NCBI RefSeq assembly: GCF_040954645.1
Contig: NC_092811.1
Coordinates: 122,843,411 to 122,907,410 of the forward strand
Direction: 5' to 3'
DNA from: Diabrotica undecimpunctata
Taxonomy: Eukaryota; Arthropoda; Insecta; Coleoptera; Chrysomelidae
Length of the DNA stretch: 64,000 nucleotides
Shown in pieces: positions 9,724 through 21,512 of the stretch (position 1 is the first letter of the stretch; each line of letters begins with the position of its first letter). Both the position numbers and the translations under genes were made by a program. The notes below the pieces were generated by a model. The model did no database searches. It was not told where the DNA came from and saw only the letters and a program-made list of their open reading frames with translations.

Positions 9724-11188
9724 CTATTTCTTACAAGTTTTTTCATGATTGTCTCTAATAGTTTTAGTAATGCAACCTTTTTGGCACTTCCTACAAGGGT
9801 AAGGACGTTCCCCGGTATGAGTCCGTATATGGACTTTGAGAGGTGGCATTTGGGCGAACGATTTGTCACATAAATGACACTTGTGTGGTTTTTCCCCAGT
9901 GTGAGTTCGAACATGAATAGTCAAGGCTTGTTTCCTTTTAAATTTTTTCTTGCAAATAGAACATTCATGTTGTGCTTCTTTATGTATTTTCATATGTTGT
10001 GTTAAAGGTCCTATAGAAGAATATGATCGTCCACAGTCGTTGCAGAGGAAAGACTTTTTCTCCTTCTTGATAGAATGTATATTTTCTATGTGTTGATCCA
10101 GATTTCTTTTATAAGGTAGAGTTAAATTACATGGCGTACATTTATATTTTTTGAATGTAATGAGGGAATTGTCGCTGTGGTTTTCTTGCATGTGGACGAG
10201 TAATTGACGAGTGGTTGAAAATTCGCGCGAGCAGACATTGCATCGTTTCGGTACAAGATTCTCATGATATATTTTATGAAACATTTTGTGACCTTCAAGC
10301 CAGTCTTTTGAGAAAAAATGAGTGTCACACTCACTACAGTATAATTCTTCTTTTATGTGCTCTGAACGAATATGGAAAAATAGGGAATCTGTGATTTGAG
10401 TACTAAATGATTTACAAACAACACAAACGAATGTTTTGGGATCAGAACTGTGTGTAGCATTATGCATGCTCAAGCTGTATTCATTTGCGTAGTTTTTCCT
10501 ACATATTTCACAGTAGTTTTCTTTTAATCTGTGCCTCTGTTGAAGGTGAGAATGATAGATCCACTTATTTTTAAAAGTACCAAGACAAAGATCGCAAGTA
10601 ACTTTTTCGTCATCTTTATCGGAATCCATTAACGTTAAGTTATCAGTAGTTTCTTCTTTATCTTCACTTTTATCTTCTAATTGATCTGCTACTATTTTAT
10701 GCATCTCATAGTGATCAAATAAACTCTCTTTGCAATCTTGTTCTTTACAACAAATCTTACAGTCCCATAGAATATCATTGGTCGTTGTAGTTTGCATTTC
10801 TTTTTCTACCAATGATCTTTTCTTCAATGCATATGCAGACAGTAGATTATTCTCAAAAATAAAATAATCAAATGGATTTTTATATTTCTCAATTATTTTA
10901 GGTCCGGCATTTTCTTTAGAAGTTGATTTTTTACTTTCTGGTTTTTCTCTATTTATTTTTGTTTCACTTGTTTTTGTTTCCTTTGTGTTTATTTCGTCTG
11001 TGTTTATTTCGCCTGTGTTTGTTTCGTCTGTGTTTGTAACTTCCAAAGGATCTCTTAGTATGTCTTGTTCTTTGTGTGATGTTTCAACTGTATTAGGTGG
11101 ACGCATTAACAAATAAGCCGGAACCATGTCAATTGCCAATTCCAAATCAAGATTGTTTGAAGTACTGGGAAAGATGGAACTGTATAAT
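9724..11188 (-). CDS. C2H2 zinc-finger protein, terminal exon, hybrid copy A2
   Basis: The exon is open for 488 codons from the acceptor at 11189-11190 to TAG at 9724-9726. It has [16 protein letters not shown], a linker repeating (T/N)DEINT-like units, EKYKNPFDY, and 11 fingers ending CRKCQKGC...NHEKTC. From about 10584 to the acceptor it equals A1, including the short repeats of the linker. From the stop to about 10375 it equals A3. In between (about 10375-10584, fingers 2-4) it is closest to A4. It is therefore a mosaic, best explained by unequal crossover plus gene conversion. Fingers 8-10 carry S/P, R/A and Q/P at helix positions -1/3. It is likely a functional nuclear DNA-binding protein; its target is unknown. 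Confidence 0.92.
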
Positions 11189-11599
11189 CTACGAAATAAA
11201 TAATATTAATGATTCATCTATTATTTATATATTTATGAATGTCAATGTACTAAATATTATAACAATTTATAGGAACACTATTCCTAACCGATTTTTATTG
11301 TAATAAAAAATTAATTTTACTATTTTTATTTATTTATTTACAAAGTTTATAACAATTATTTTGTTTAAAATATGTTTTTGAGCCCAGAAAATAATTGTAA
11401 AAATAATTAGCATATCTAATAAAAAAAAAATAATACATACAGACTTGATTTTCAAATAAAAAAATATTTTTTTTTGTAAAATTTATTGTTAAAAGTTACA
11501 CATTGTCCAATGTGTCAAAGCGTGTAAATCAGTGTCAAAAAGCGCTTAAAATATTTTTTTAACTATATCTAATTGATTTTTTTACACATTTTTATCTTT

Positions 11600-13053
11600 A
11601 AAAAGGGTGTAAAGCTAGTTCGCGTCCGCACGTGCACCCTGAGTATTCTAAATGAACTAGCACAAGAGGCATCACACAATCTTTAATAAGATTTCCTGGC
11701 CGAAAGAAATCACAGTTTTCTAAGTTATTAAAGATGAAACTGCCAACAAATAGACCTTCTAAAGACCAATTGACGAAAGAGCTCGGAGTTTGCCAACTTA
11801 ATATAGAAGACATAAGTAAAGTAAAATGCCAAATTATGTACATATTATTAAAAGAAACCGATATTGACCTGATCGCAATACAAGAAATGAGGTATAAATC
11901 TACTGAACACCGCACTTAAGCTTACCACAAAAGTTCTAACCAACAAAATCAATAAACTAACAACTTTATCAGATGAATAACAAGGATTCAGATCCGGAAC
12001 ATCCTGCGTAGACGCCGTATTTGTACCAAGACAAATTACAGAAAACGCCATCGAGTACATATCTATGTTTTATAGACCTGACAAATGCTTTCGATCGCAT
12101 CCAAGTCGAAGACGTCTTACACCTACTGTATAAAAGAAACATACCAATCAATATTATACAAACCATCGAAAACATCTACTTCCATAATCGAATACAGCCA
12201 AAGATAAATAGAAAACTAACACAGTGTATACCAGTACAAAGCGGAGTCAGACATGGTGACTCGTTAAGCCCACTTTTCTTTAACATAATAATACACGAAA
12301 TAATACAAGCAGTAAGTAAAGGCCACGGTTACAGAATGGGGAACAAAGAAATCCAAATATTATGTTTGCAAACGACGTCGCATTAATCGCCGAGATAGAA
12401 GACGAGTTCCAAAGACTAACACACATTTTCAATACAGCAGCCAAGAAGTACAATATGATAATATCAACAGAAAAAAACCAAATGTATGACAACATCTAAA
12501 TACCCACTACGATGTAAAATCGAAATTGATGAAAACATAATAAAGCAGGAAACAAGGTTTAGATATCTGGGAACAGACATAACTAGTTACGGAGATGTTG
12601 AAAAAGAAGTACGACAACAAAACTTAAAAGCAAGTAAAGCGGCGGGATCTCTTAATGACACAATCTGGAAGAACAAACACCTAAGACAAGACACAAAAAC
12701 AAGAATCTATAAAGCAGCACTTAGACCTACATTAACATACACGGCGGAGACAAGACCTGACACATCTAAAACGAAACGACTACTAGAAATAACAGAGATG
12801 AAAATACTTCGACGAATATCAGGGAAAAGTCTGTTGGATAGGGAGAGAAGCGAAAACATAAGAAGAGCATGCAATATAGAAGACATAACTGGATGGGTGA
12901 CAAATCGGAAACAAGAGTGGAACGAACATATTAGTAGAATAGCAATGGATAGGATAGTACGAATAGCATGAGATAAGTCAACAAATGGACGAAGTATTGT
13001 CAGACCAAGAAAAAATGGTGCGATAATTTAAATAATTTAGGATTCTAATATTG
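11600..13053 (+). mobile_element. LINE remnant, duplicate of the copy at 1830-3296
   Basis: It has the same order of endonuclease start (11734-11919), broken RT with a QIEVEDVLHLLYKRN-like reading near 12080-12140, and an open 161-codon C-terminal block at 12486-12971. The block differs from unit 1 by very few residues (PDTSK against PNTSK). RT frames are broken by the same lesions, showing that decay preceded duplication. Confidence 0.8.
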
Positions 13054-14900
13054 AAGAAGAAATTAGAGACGCTATTTTAAAACTGAAAAATAACAAAGCT
13101 TCCGGTTCGGATAATCTCCCTGACGCAACACTAAATATTTTTTTTGGGTTTGGACTATATAAAAAATTCTGTGAAGACGGAAAGAGGGAAATTGCAGACG
13201 AACTACTTCACAGCATTGATACCGCTAGGCTGCTTTGCTACCGTCACTGCTTTGAAAACTAGGAGGCAGTAACCCTACCCGACGCCGTACCAATCTAGTA
13301 AAAATAAACCAAGTGGCGTCCAAAATAATATCTAACCCAAGCGCACCCCAAAACCGCTTACACACAATTAACTTGGAAACCTGTGTGGAAACCTCGGAAG
13401 CTCTTAATGAAATGAAAATGAGAAAAACAACTGGCTTGATGGCAGAGTTGCTAAAGCACAGTGGTTGATTTACTAGGCAATGGCTTTCAAAATTCTTCTC
13501 CGACATTCTTCAGACGGGAAATGTTCGTCATCAATTAATAGGAGCAAAAATCGACGATAATTTAAAACCAGAAAATTTTACACTTTCTGCTTTTAAAACT
13601 TTTTGAAAGAATGCTATATAATAGATTAGCCAAACTATACTCCAACATATACCTGTGGATTTCGACCAAACCGCAGCTGCACAGACCAAGTCCTAGCATT
13701 GACTAACTACATAGCAACAGGATTCCAAAAACAACAAATTAAGCTGTTGCTTGTGCTACCCAATTATCCTTGGTCAATATATTCGAATTGTATGGTTTCA
13801 CAATGCACGTTAGTTCTCCTACAAGAATTACTAAAACAAAGTCAACATCCAACAACATAAAACAACATCCAACAAAGGTATCCGCATATCAGCCAAGAAT
13901 ATGCGTTCACTACTAACTGTACATCAAAAAATTTACTACCAACGTCTTTGTTACTGAATATACCTCCAAGTACAGAGGAACCTATTTACAACTTATCAAA
14001 ACAGCTAAAAAATGTACCATGAGAATCGTCTGGGAAGCTCTAAAAATGCTGCAAGGGAAACTTGGTCCATAATAAACGATCTTCGAAATAAAACTAACAC
14101 ATCTCACAACAACTAACATTTTCTGTTCCAAACCCTGAAAATCTAAATGAATACTTCGTTAATGTGAGTAAAAATATAACATCATCTATTTTGTCACAAC
14201 AAGATCCTATTTCACATCTCCCCAATTCAAAAAAGGTCGCGAGTTCATAAGACCAGTTGACAAATCTGAACTGATCCAACCAATCAGTAGTATCAAAAGC
14301 AAATCTTCCTGTAGTACTCATGGATTGTCCATTAAAAAATTGTTGGAAGTCCTGGCCTCACTAATTAACGATTCCTTTGAAAAAGGTATATTTCTAGAGT
14401 GCCTAAAGACAGCCATTATTATTCCTCTTCACAAGGGTAGTGAAAAATCTAACGTCTGCAACTATAGACCTATTGCCTTATTCCTGGTCCTATTTAAAAT
14501 TATTGAGGGACTAAAAGATCCTTTCTCGTTAAAAACAACTTTTTATCACAAAGTCAGTTCGGCTTTTTATCTAATAAATGTACAGCGATGCTATGTTTTC
14601 TGTACTACATGAGGTTTATCAAGCACAAAGCAATAATCTTTACACTGCCACTGTTTTTTGTGACTATGCCAAAGCTTCTGAACTAGTTCGTAAGGTTTTA
14701 TTATGCAATTTAGTTCAATTTTGCAATGGGTTGTATAATTTTATTATCTTTTATTTCGTGATATTGACGATTTATGCCATTTTAGTAAATTTTAATTGTT
14801 ATTGTTATTTTTTTGATTTTTTGTAAGATTTGTCCATAAAATTGTACAATTTTTAGTGACAATAAAGTTTAACGTTAGTGTTATTTGTTTGTATGTAACA
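13054..14900 (+). mobile_element. Mosaic LINE fragments, duplicate of 3297-5240
   Basis: It repeats the unit 1 mosaic but begins inside the EEIRDAILKLK motif. About 95 bp present in unit 1 are missing, with GAAGAAGAAA at both edges, the mark of a slippage or direct-repeat deletion. The later RT block at 14325-14612 reads FEKGIFLECLKTAIIIPLHK. All frames are broken. Confidence 0.7.
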
Positions 14901-14947
14901 GATTGTTTTTAAAACAAATAAACAAAAACATATTTTTAACTGCACCC

Positions 14948-15449
14948 TAAGGCCGGCTCCACACATGGGATCCAACGTTGGCGCCAACGTTGGGTCAACT
15001 GTGTTCCCACGTTCGGTGAGGCATCCACACGTTGGGTTGAGTATTGGGCTGGTAAGAGTCTGTTCCTTCTAGAGCCAACGTCAACACGTCCGACATGGAA
15101 ATTGCAGTGGCGCGACTGTCGTGAGAATGAGGGCCATATGATTATATTTTGCTACAAAAAAGGAGAATTTTATGTGACAACAACTAAATTATGCGCAAAT
15201 AGCATAATTATTCGCTGATTGGAATACTGCTGTAGCGCCAATGTGTGGTCGGCTCAACGGCAACACCAATATCGGCACCAATCCCTTTGATGTTTACGCA
15301 AAAACCGACAGTCCACGGAAAACTCACAACGTTGGAGCAAGTCATAAAAACGTTGGCGCCAACATTGGCTCCGACACAGTTTTGTCGGTACACATATTGG
15401 ACGAACGCTGTTGGGGCCAACGTTGGTCCCCATGTGTGGAGTCGGCTTA
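14948..15449. mobile_element. MITE-like element, copy 2
   Basis: It has the same inverted ends and internal CGTTGGCGCCAACG palindromes as the copy at 5286-5787, with a few base changes. Its left and right neighbours match unit 1, so it was copied with the unit and did not insert independently. Confidence 0.75.
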
Positions 15450-15566
15450 AACGCTATTTTTTACTGTCATGCGCTAAATAAAATAAATAACTGATTTCTT
15501 AAAACGTGAACAATGTCTTATTGAAAAGGATAATAAAAACAAAGACCTTAGAAACGTTTATTAAAT

Positions 15567-16986
15567 TTAATTATATTTCTTACATGTTCTTTCATGGTTG
15601 TCCCTAATAGTTTTAGTAACGCAACCTTTTTGGCACTTCCTGCAAGAGTATGGCCGTTCCCCGGTATGCTTTCGTAGATGTATAACGAGAGGTGATCTTT
15701 GGGCGAACGTTTTGTCACATAAATGACACTTGTGAGGTTTTTCCCCAGTGTGAGTTCGAACATGAATAGTCAAGGCTTGTTTGGTTTTGAATTTTTTCTT
15801 GCAAACAAGACATTCATGTTGTGCTTCTTTATGTATTTTCATATGTTGTGTTAAAGGTGCAATAGAAGAATACGATCGACCGCAGTCGTCGCAGAGAAAC
15901 GATTTTTGGTCGCTACGATGCATATTTTGCATGTGATTATCAAGATTCTTTTTAAAGGGTAGAGTTAGGTTACATGCAGTACATTTATATCTTTTGAATT
16001 TAATGAGGGACTTATCGCCGTGTTTTTCTTGCATGTGAACCAGTAATTTACGAATGGTAAGAAATTCGACAGAGCAGACACAGCAACGTTGATGATTCGT
16101 TGTATACATTTTATGAAACGTTTTGTGTCCTTCAAACCAGTCTTTTGAGTAAAAGTGTTTATCACATTCATTACAATAAAAGTCTTCTTTTAAGTGTTCT
16201 GAACGAATATGGCTATATAAAGAATTTGTAATCTTAGTACTAAAAGTTTTACAAATAACACAAATGAACGTTTTCGGATCAGAACTGTGTACGGCTTTGT
16301 GTATGCTCAAAACATATTGATTAGCATAGTTTCGTTTACATATTTCACAGTAGTTTTCTTTTGATCTATGGTATTGTTGAAGATGAATATGGTAGATCGA
16401 CTTATTTTTTAAAGTAGCTAAACAAAGATCGCACGTAACTTTTTCGTCTTCAGAATCCAAAAGCATGTATTTATCTTCTTGGTCTTTACTACAGTCTTCT
16501 AACTGTTCTGCTATTGTTCTATGCATTTCGTAGTGATCGAATAAGCTTTCTTTACAATCATGTACTTTACAGCAAATTTTACAGGTCAATAAAGCATCAT
16601 TGTGAGTACTAAGTTGCTCATTTTCTGCCAATTTCTGTCTTTTCTTTAATGCATATGGAAGACATCTATAATTCTGATACGTGGAATAATCAAATGGATT
16701 TATATATTTTTCAGTATTCTTAATAAAACCAGGATCTTGTATAGGTTTCAAATTTTTAGTTTTTGGATTTTTTCTGCCTGTTTTCTTTACGTCTGTATTT
16801 GCATTTTTCACACAAGCTTTTATCATCCCTTGTTCTTTATAGAATATTGTGTCGTCATTTGTTCTATTAGGCTTTAAATCTAGTAACACATTTGGGGAAA
16901 CCACGTCGATCTCCGACTTTACATGGAAGTTGTTTGAACTACTAGGATAGATGCTATTACTGTTATAAGTAGTATTTCCGAAACAC
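15567..16986 (-). CDS. C2H2 zinc-finger protein, terminal exon, copy B2
   Basis: The exon is open for 473 codons from the acceptor at 16987-16988 to TAA at 15567-15569. It is nearly identical to B1: 11 fingers, [10 protein letters not shown], acidic spacer after finger 1, and canonical linkers only before the last two fingers. It differs at scattered sites, such as YSHIRSEH in finger 4 where B1 has YRHIRLEH, and it keeps an RSD insertion after finger 7 that B1 lost or never had. Upstream exons are not visible. It is probably intact and recently duplicated. Confidence 0.92.
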
Positions 16987-17207
16987 CTACAAAATAAATG
17001 ATGTTATTAATCCAATTCGTTTATTCTACAAGCTTTCGCTCAAGTTCGAATTGTCACAGAAATTAATTCCCTCATAATTTACTATGGAATTACTAACAGG
17101 AGATTTTTACTGTCATAATGGCATGTGTTTAACATGCCACAAGAAAATAGCTTCAGAACAATATTTACTTTATTGTTTAAAATTCTATGTATTTGAAAAA
17201 TCAAAAG

Positions 17208-18162
17208 ATGGATATTGACGAAGAGTTTAATTTAACTCCACCAGAAGTGGCAGAAACTGCAAATGAAATATCTTTAAGTTTACTGCCTAAAAAAAGCAGA
17301 GTGTTGTACGAAAAAAACATACGCTGAATTTATTGCATGGTGTGACGTGAGAAAAATAATACTATATTCAGAATCTGTATTGTTGACACATTTTTCAAAC
17401 ATTGCCGAAAAAGGACTAATAGCAAGTTTGTGGCCCAAATATTCGATGCTAAAATCAACCTTAAGTTTAAAATCAAACATTGATATATCTAAATATAATA
17501 AGTTAGGTTATGTACCAAAGAAATCAAAAACACTTGAAAAAGAACAAGTCCAGAAATTCATCTCTGATGTTCCTAACGACGTGTTTCTAATGATAAAGTA
17601 AACCAGTAAATTAAGTTTATATATTTAATACTCGTATTTCATAACACTTCATTTTGTAGGTTGCATTGATTTTCGGAGTGGCTGGTGCGTTAAGAAAGGA
17701 CGAACTATTGAAATTAGAAACAAATAACGTTCAAGACTTGGGGTCAAAGTTTCTTGTCACAATAAAAGTATCAAAAACACACACAAATAGAATATTTACC
17801 ATAGTAGATAACGAAGCAAATACCATTCTCAATGAGATCAAAAACTATATTTCTTTAAGACCGACACACACACCACATAAATGATTTTTCATTTTTTATA
17901 AAAATAACAAATGTTCCAAAATACGGTTTCCAAAATTCCTTCCGTTAATGCTAAATTCTTAAAATTAGAGCACCTGCATCTCTACACTGGGCATTGTTTT
18001 AGACATTCCTCTGCCTCAATACTGTGTGACAGTGGTGCAGACTTTTCAGCTATTAAAAGACTAGGTGGCTGGAAATCGAATGCCGTAGCAGAAGGTTATA
18101 TAGATAATTCTATGAAGAATAAACTTGAGACGGCTGAAAAACTCGGGACAAAATACCACTAA
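17208..18162 (+). pseudogene. Crypton-like tyrosine recombinase, copy 2 (more decayed)
   Basis: It is the duplicate of the gene at 7911-8880. An extra A in the A-run near 17311-17317 shifts the frame after residue 35, and a 27-bp deletion near 17505 removes part of the core-binding domain. It keeps two bases lost in copy 1 at 17868-17880 and reads on to HK before a TGA at 17882-17884. The catalytic block retains GALRKDELL, HCFR, GGW and EGYID; the residue after HCFR is His instead of Arg. It continues past 18162 without recognisable domains. Confidence 0.75.
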
Positions 18163-18420
18163 ACCTTGTCAAAGTACTTACTTCAGCACCACCGCTTCTT
18201 CTTCTATCACAGAATTTACAGAAGTCCAAGAAGACTTAAGTATAAATTTGTCAAAATGCTATACAGCAGATAATCATTTATCAATACCTTCGTCTAATTT
18301 CAGTAATTGTAGTATTTCGAATATTAATGTTAACAATAATAAAACAACCACTAAGGAAAATTAAACTTTGAATAAAGTAATGAAAGCTGAAAAAATTGTT
18401 GTTTATCGTTAAGTAAATAA

Positions 18421-18605
18421 AAATTTAAACTAAGATATCTTTATTTCTGAAAAGTACGGTCGACGGAAAAGTTTTGTAACGAAATCGTGAATTAAAATGG
18501 CGATTAACAATCTCGAACATTAACGCGCTCGCTCCGCTCACGCGTTAAAATATCTCAATTGTTAATCGATCTTATTAATACACTTGTTGGTTAAATAACT
18601 ATTAA
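18421..18605. repeat. 185-bp repeat with GC-rich palindrome, copy 2
   Basis: This is the duplicate of 9154-9338. One end of the 13-bp palindrome arm is changed (ATCGATC instead of ATCGCCC), so the hairpin is weakened in this copy. Confidence 0.75.
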
Positions 18606-18977
18606 CCCACCGAAAAAAAAATATATAAACGAAGAAAAATTGACATCTTTGGCGGAAGAGGGTAGCGACTTAAAGTTGCGATGAGTGTTACTTTTAATCA
18701 CATAGAACGTAAAAAAATAATTCTGAGAGTGAGGGCATTTTGCCTATCTTAACCTTTTTAACCATTTAACCTATTTATTCCTACATGTGTACCCTTTATT
18801 TGTTTAATTTTAGAAACAAATTTGGCATATAGCGATATGTTTTTTTGCTGTTTCTTAGTTATTAAATTCGAATGCGTTATAATTGCATTGCATCCAAAAT
18901 TGAAGATTAAAAAGAAAAAGTAGATCAGAATAAATTACACTAAAATATTATTTATTAAATCTAAACCTCTTATAAAT

Positions 18978-20427
18978 CTATTTCTTACAAGTTTTTTCAT
19001 GATTGTCTCTAATAGTTTTAGTAATGCAACCTTTTTGGCACTTCCTACAAGGGTAAGGACGTTCCCCGGTATGAGTCCGTATATGGACTTTGAGAGGTGG
19101 CATTTGGGCGAACGATTTGTCACATAAATGACACTTGTGTGGTTTTTCCCCAGTGTGAGTTCGAACATGAATAGTCAAGGCTTGTTTCCTTTTAAATTTT
19201 TTCTTGCAAATAGAACATTCATGTTGTGCTTCTTTATGTATTTTCATATGTTGTGTTAAAGGTCCTATAGAAGAATATGATCGTCCACAGTCGTTGCAGA
19301 GGAAAGACTTTTTCTCCTTCTTGATAGAATGTATATTTTCTATGTGTTGATCCAGATTTCTTTTATAAGGTAGAGTTAAATTACATGGCGTACATTTATA
19401 TTTTTTGAATGTAATGAGGGAATTGTCGCTGTGGTTTTCTTGCATGTGGACGAGTAATTGACGAGTGGTTGAAAATTCGCGCGAGCAGACATTGCATCGC
19501 TTCGGTACAAGATTCTCATGATATATTTTATGAAACATTTTGTGACCTTCAAGCCAGTCTTTTGAGAAAAAATGAGTGTCACACTCACTACAGTATAATT
19601 CTTCTTTTATGTGCTCTGAACGAATATGGAAAAATAAGGAATCTGTAATTTGAGTACTAAATGTTTTACAAACAACACAAACGAATGTTTTGGGATCAGA
19701 ACTGTGCGTCGCATTGTGGATACTCAAGATGTATTCATTTGCGAAGTTGTACTTGCATATTTCACAGTAGTTTTCTTTTAATCTGTGGCTTTGTTGAACG
19801 TGAGAATGATAGGTCCACTTATTTTTAAAAGTACCTAAACAAAGATCGCACGTAACTTTTTCGTCTTCTGTATCCAAAAGAGTGTAATTATCGGTTTTAT
19901 CCACTTGATCTTCTAATTGTTCTGCTATCGTTTTATGCATTTCATAGTGATCAAATAAACTCTCTTTGGAATTATGTTCTTTACAACAAATTTTGCACTC
20001 CCATATATATACTTTTTCATTTTGTAGCTCTTTTTCTACCAATGGTGTCTTCTTCACTTCATACAGAGGTAGACTAGTGGAGGTACAAGTATTCCCATAG
20101 ACGGAATAATTAAATGGATTTTTATATTTTTCTGTAGTTTTAATGACACGTGCTTTCTTCATAGCCTTCGAGTTTAAAATATTTGAAATTTCTTTTTTTG
20201 TTCGAGTTTTTATTGAGTTTGTTTTTATAGCGTTTGTCGTTGTGTCTTTAAAAGAATCTTTTATTATTTCTTGTTCTTCACTAAACATTGTTTTATCATT
20301 ATTGGTATTAGTGATTGGACGTATCAACAAATAGGCCGGGATCATGTCAATTGCCAACTCCAAATCAAAGTTGTTTGAAGTATTCGTATGAATGTTAATA
20401 TTGTTATACAAATCGTTTCCGAAAAAT
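18978..20427 (-). CDS. C2H2 zinc-finger protein, terminal exon, copy A3
   Basis: The exon is open for 483 codons from the acceptor at 20428-20429 to TAG at 18978-18980. The N-terminal part ([30 protein letters not shown], a basic linker, [10 protein letters not shown]) resembles A4, whereas fingers 5 to 11 are virtually identical to A2. Finger 3 ([17 protein letters not shown]) is distinct. There are eleven fingers, the last C2HC. The mixed affinities are evidence of exchange between array members. It is an intact, probable nuclear DNA-binding protein. Confidence 0.92.
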
Positions 20428-20473
20428 CTAAAAAATAAATGATATTATTACTTCAGTCTATTTGTTCCAAAAA

Positions 20474-20476
<3 letters not shown>

Positions 20477-20542
<66 letters not shown>
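20477..20542. repeat. (TA)n microsatellite
   Basis: An uninterrupted TA run of about 66 bp borders the left end of the snapback element. Confidence 0.95.
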
Positions 20543-20546
<4 letters not shown>

Positions 20547-20655
20547 TAAAGTAGTTAGGTATTATTGACTGACACGTTATGTAAAATAAAGTTTTATTAT
20601 GAGGTTGCAGTCATTAATAGGGCAGGAAAGTGAAACTCTTTGTTCTTTATCAAGC

Positions 20656-20682
20656 TTTCGCAAAATTTATTTGCTTCTTCAG
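20656..20682 (-). ncRNA. Hammerhead-like core, left arm of snapback
   Basis: On the minus strand: CTGAAGA, then a GCAAA...TTTGC hairpin, then GAAA. This matches the conserved order of a hammerhead ribozyme core. One extra A precedes the hairpin and the outer helices were not proven, so activity is uncertain. Confidence 0.3.
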
Positions 20683-21121
20683 GATATGCTAAAATATGGT
20701 ATCAGTAAATACAATGAAATTATAATTAAATAGCATTGTATAAAACTAGTATAAAAACTTACAAAATGAGGTTAATCCATTAAATTTTCAAATTTACAAA
20801 ACATTAAAACTTAACTTAATAAAATTATATAGTTATGAAGTACAATATTTTAATTTTATTTAATTTTGTAGAAATTCATTATGACATTGATTATGTTGAT
20901 GTTTGATTTATGTCAGAAAGACACTTGTTTCTGTTTATTATATTTTTTGTTATTGATAACTAGCTTTTGATTGTTATTATGGTTACGTACAAAGTGGCGC
21001 CAAATATGAATATTTAAATTTTTTGAAATTATAGTATTTATAGTCAGAAAATCTAATATTAGAAAATTATAGTATTAATTGTCGTAAGATATTTTATATA
21101 TATACCATATTTTAGCATATC

Positions 21122-21148
21122 CTGAAGAAGCAAATAAATTTTGCGAAA
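21122..21148 (+). ncRNA. Hammerhead-like core, right arm of snapback
   Basis: It is identical in sequence to the left-arm motif but on the plus strand. TATC just before and GATA just after could form a short flanking helix. It is low-confidence without a folding calculation. Confidence 0.3.
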
Positions 21149-21220
21149 GCTTGATAAAGAACAAAGAGTTTCACTTTCCTGCCCTATTAATGACTGCAAC
21201 CTCATAATAAAACTTTATTT

Positions 21221-21225
<5 letters not shown>

Positions 21226-21268
<43 letters not shown>

Positions 21269-21290
21269 TGTATATATATATATTTATATA

Positions 21291-21333
<43 letters not shown>
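21226..21333. repeat. (TA)n microsatellite, interrupted
   Basis: This is a TA run with a few TAC, TAA and TTTA interruptions. It follows the right arm of the snapback directly. Confidence 0.95.
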
Positions 21334-21336
<3 letters not shown>

Positions 21337-21377
21337 GGGTTTCGTTTAAGAATTTAAATATACAGGCATATGTCTCT

Positions 21378-21512
21378 TTAGAGCGTAGGCGCAAAATTCC
21401 GGGCCAATGCTTTATAAATGCATTCATTTTTTTCGAATCCTGGGAAAACTAAGTATTTTTGAAAAATTTAAACGCAGAATGAAAGATTACATTATTATCG
21501 AGGGCCATTCTT
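21378..21512. repeat. Half copy of a foldback element also present at 34826-35230
   Basis: It contains GGCGCAAAATT, a TGCATTCATTTTTTTCGAAT run, CCTGGGAAAACTAA and TTTTTGAAAAATTTAAACGC in the same order as the left arm of the foldback at 34826. Only one arm is seen here. Confidence 0.6.

Larger units (their letters stand above)
807..10583. repeat. Tandem segmental duplication, unit 1 (about 9.8 kb)
   Basis: This unit repeats almost base for base in the next about 9.3-9.8 kb. The offset between copies falls from 9777 (ZF gene A) to 9757 (first LINE), 9662 (ZF gene B), about 9298 (recombinase) and 9254 (next A gene). A few indels explain the changes. The unit holds the N-terminal part of A1, LINE debris, a MITE, exon B1, a recombinase pseudogene, a 185-bp palindromic repeat, and the C-terminal half of A2. 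The left limit near 807 is where A1 and A2 begin to agree exactly. The shared single-base state over kilobases points to a recent event. Confidence 0.9.
10584..19640. repeat. Tandem segmental duplication, unit 2 (about 9.1 kb)
   Basis: This is the second copy of the preceding unit in the same order and orientation. It lacks about 364 bp present in unit 1 between B and the recombinase, and about 95 bp in the LINE block. The right limit is placed near 19640, inside exon A3, where A2 and A3 stop being near-identical. Unit copies carry independent small lesions, so both have had time to drift slightly since duplication. Confidence 0.85.
20583..21221. mobile_element. 639-bp snapback element with perfect 120-bp inverted arms
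   Basis: Positions 20583-20702 are the exact reverse complement of 21102-21221 by eye over 120 bases. The 399-bp interior has no ORF. Both outer sides are (TA)n runs. Each arm carries a CTGAAGA-hairpin-GAAA block, of the kind found in the terminal repeats of some Penelope-like retroelements. It could be a Penelope-type tail-to-tail pair, a MITE, or an inverted duplication. Perfect arm identity implies recency or ongoing conversion. Confidence 0.75.

Noticed and set aside
9681..9914. A 77-codon frame (also at 18935) overlapping the ends of A2 and A3
   Set aside because: It is an alternative frame of the finger-coding DNA; the true frame continues through the gene.
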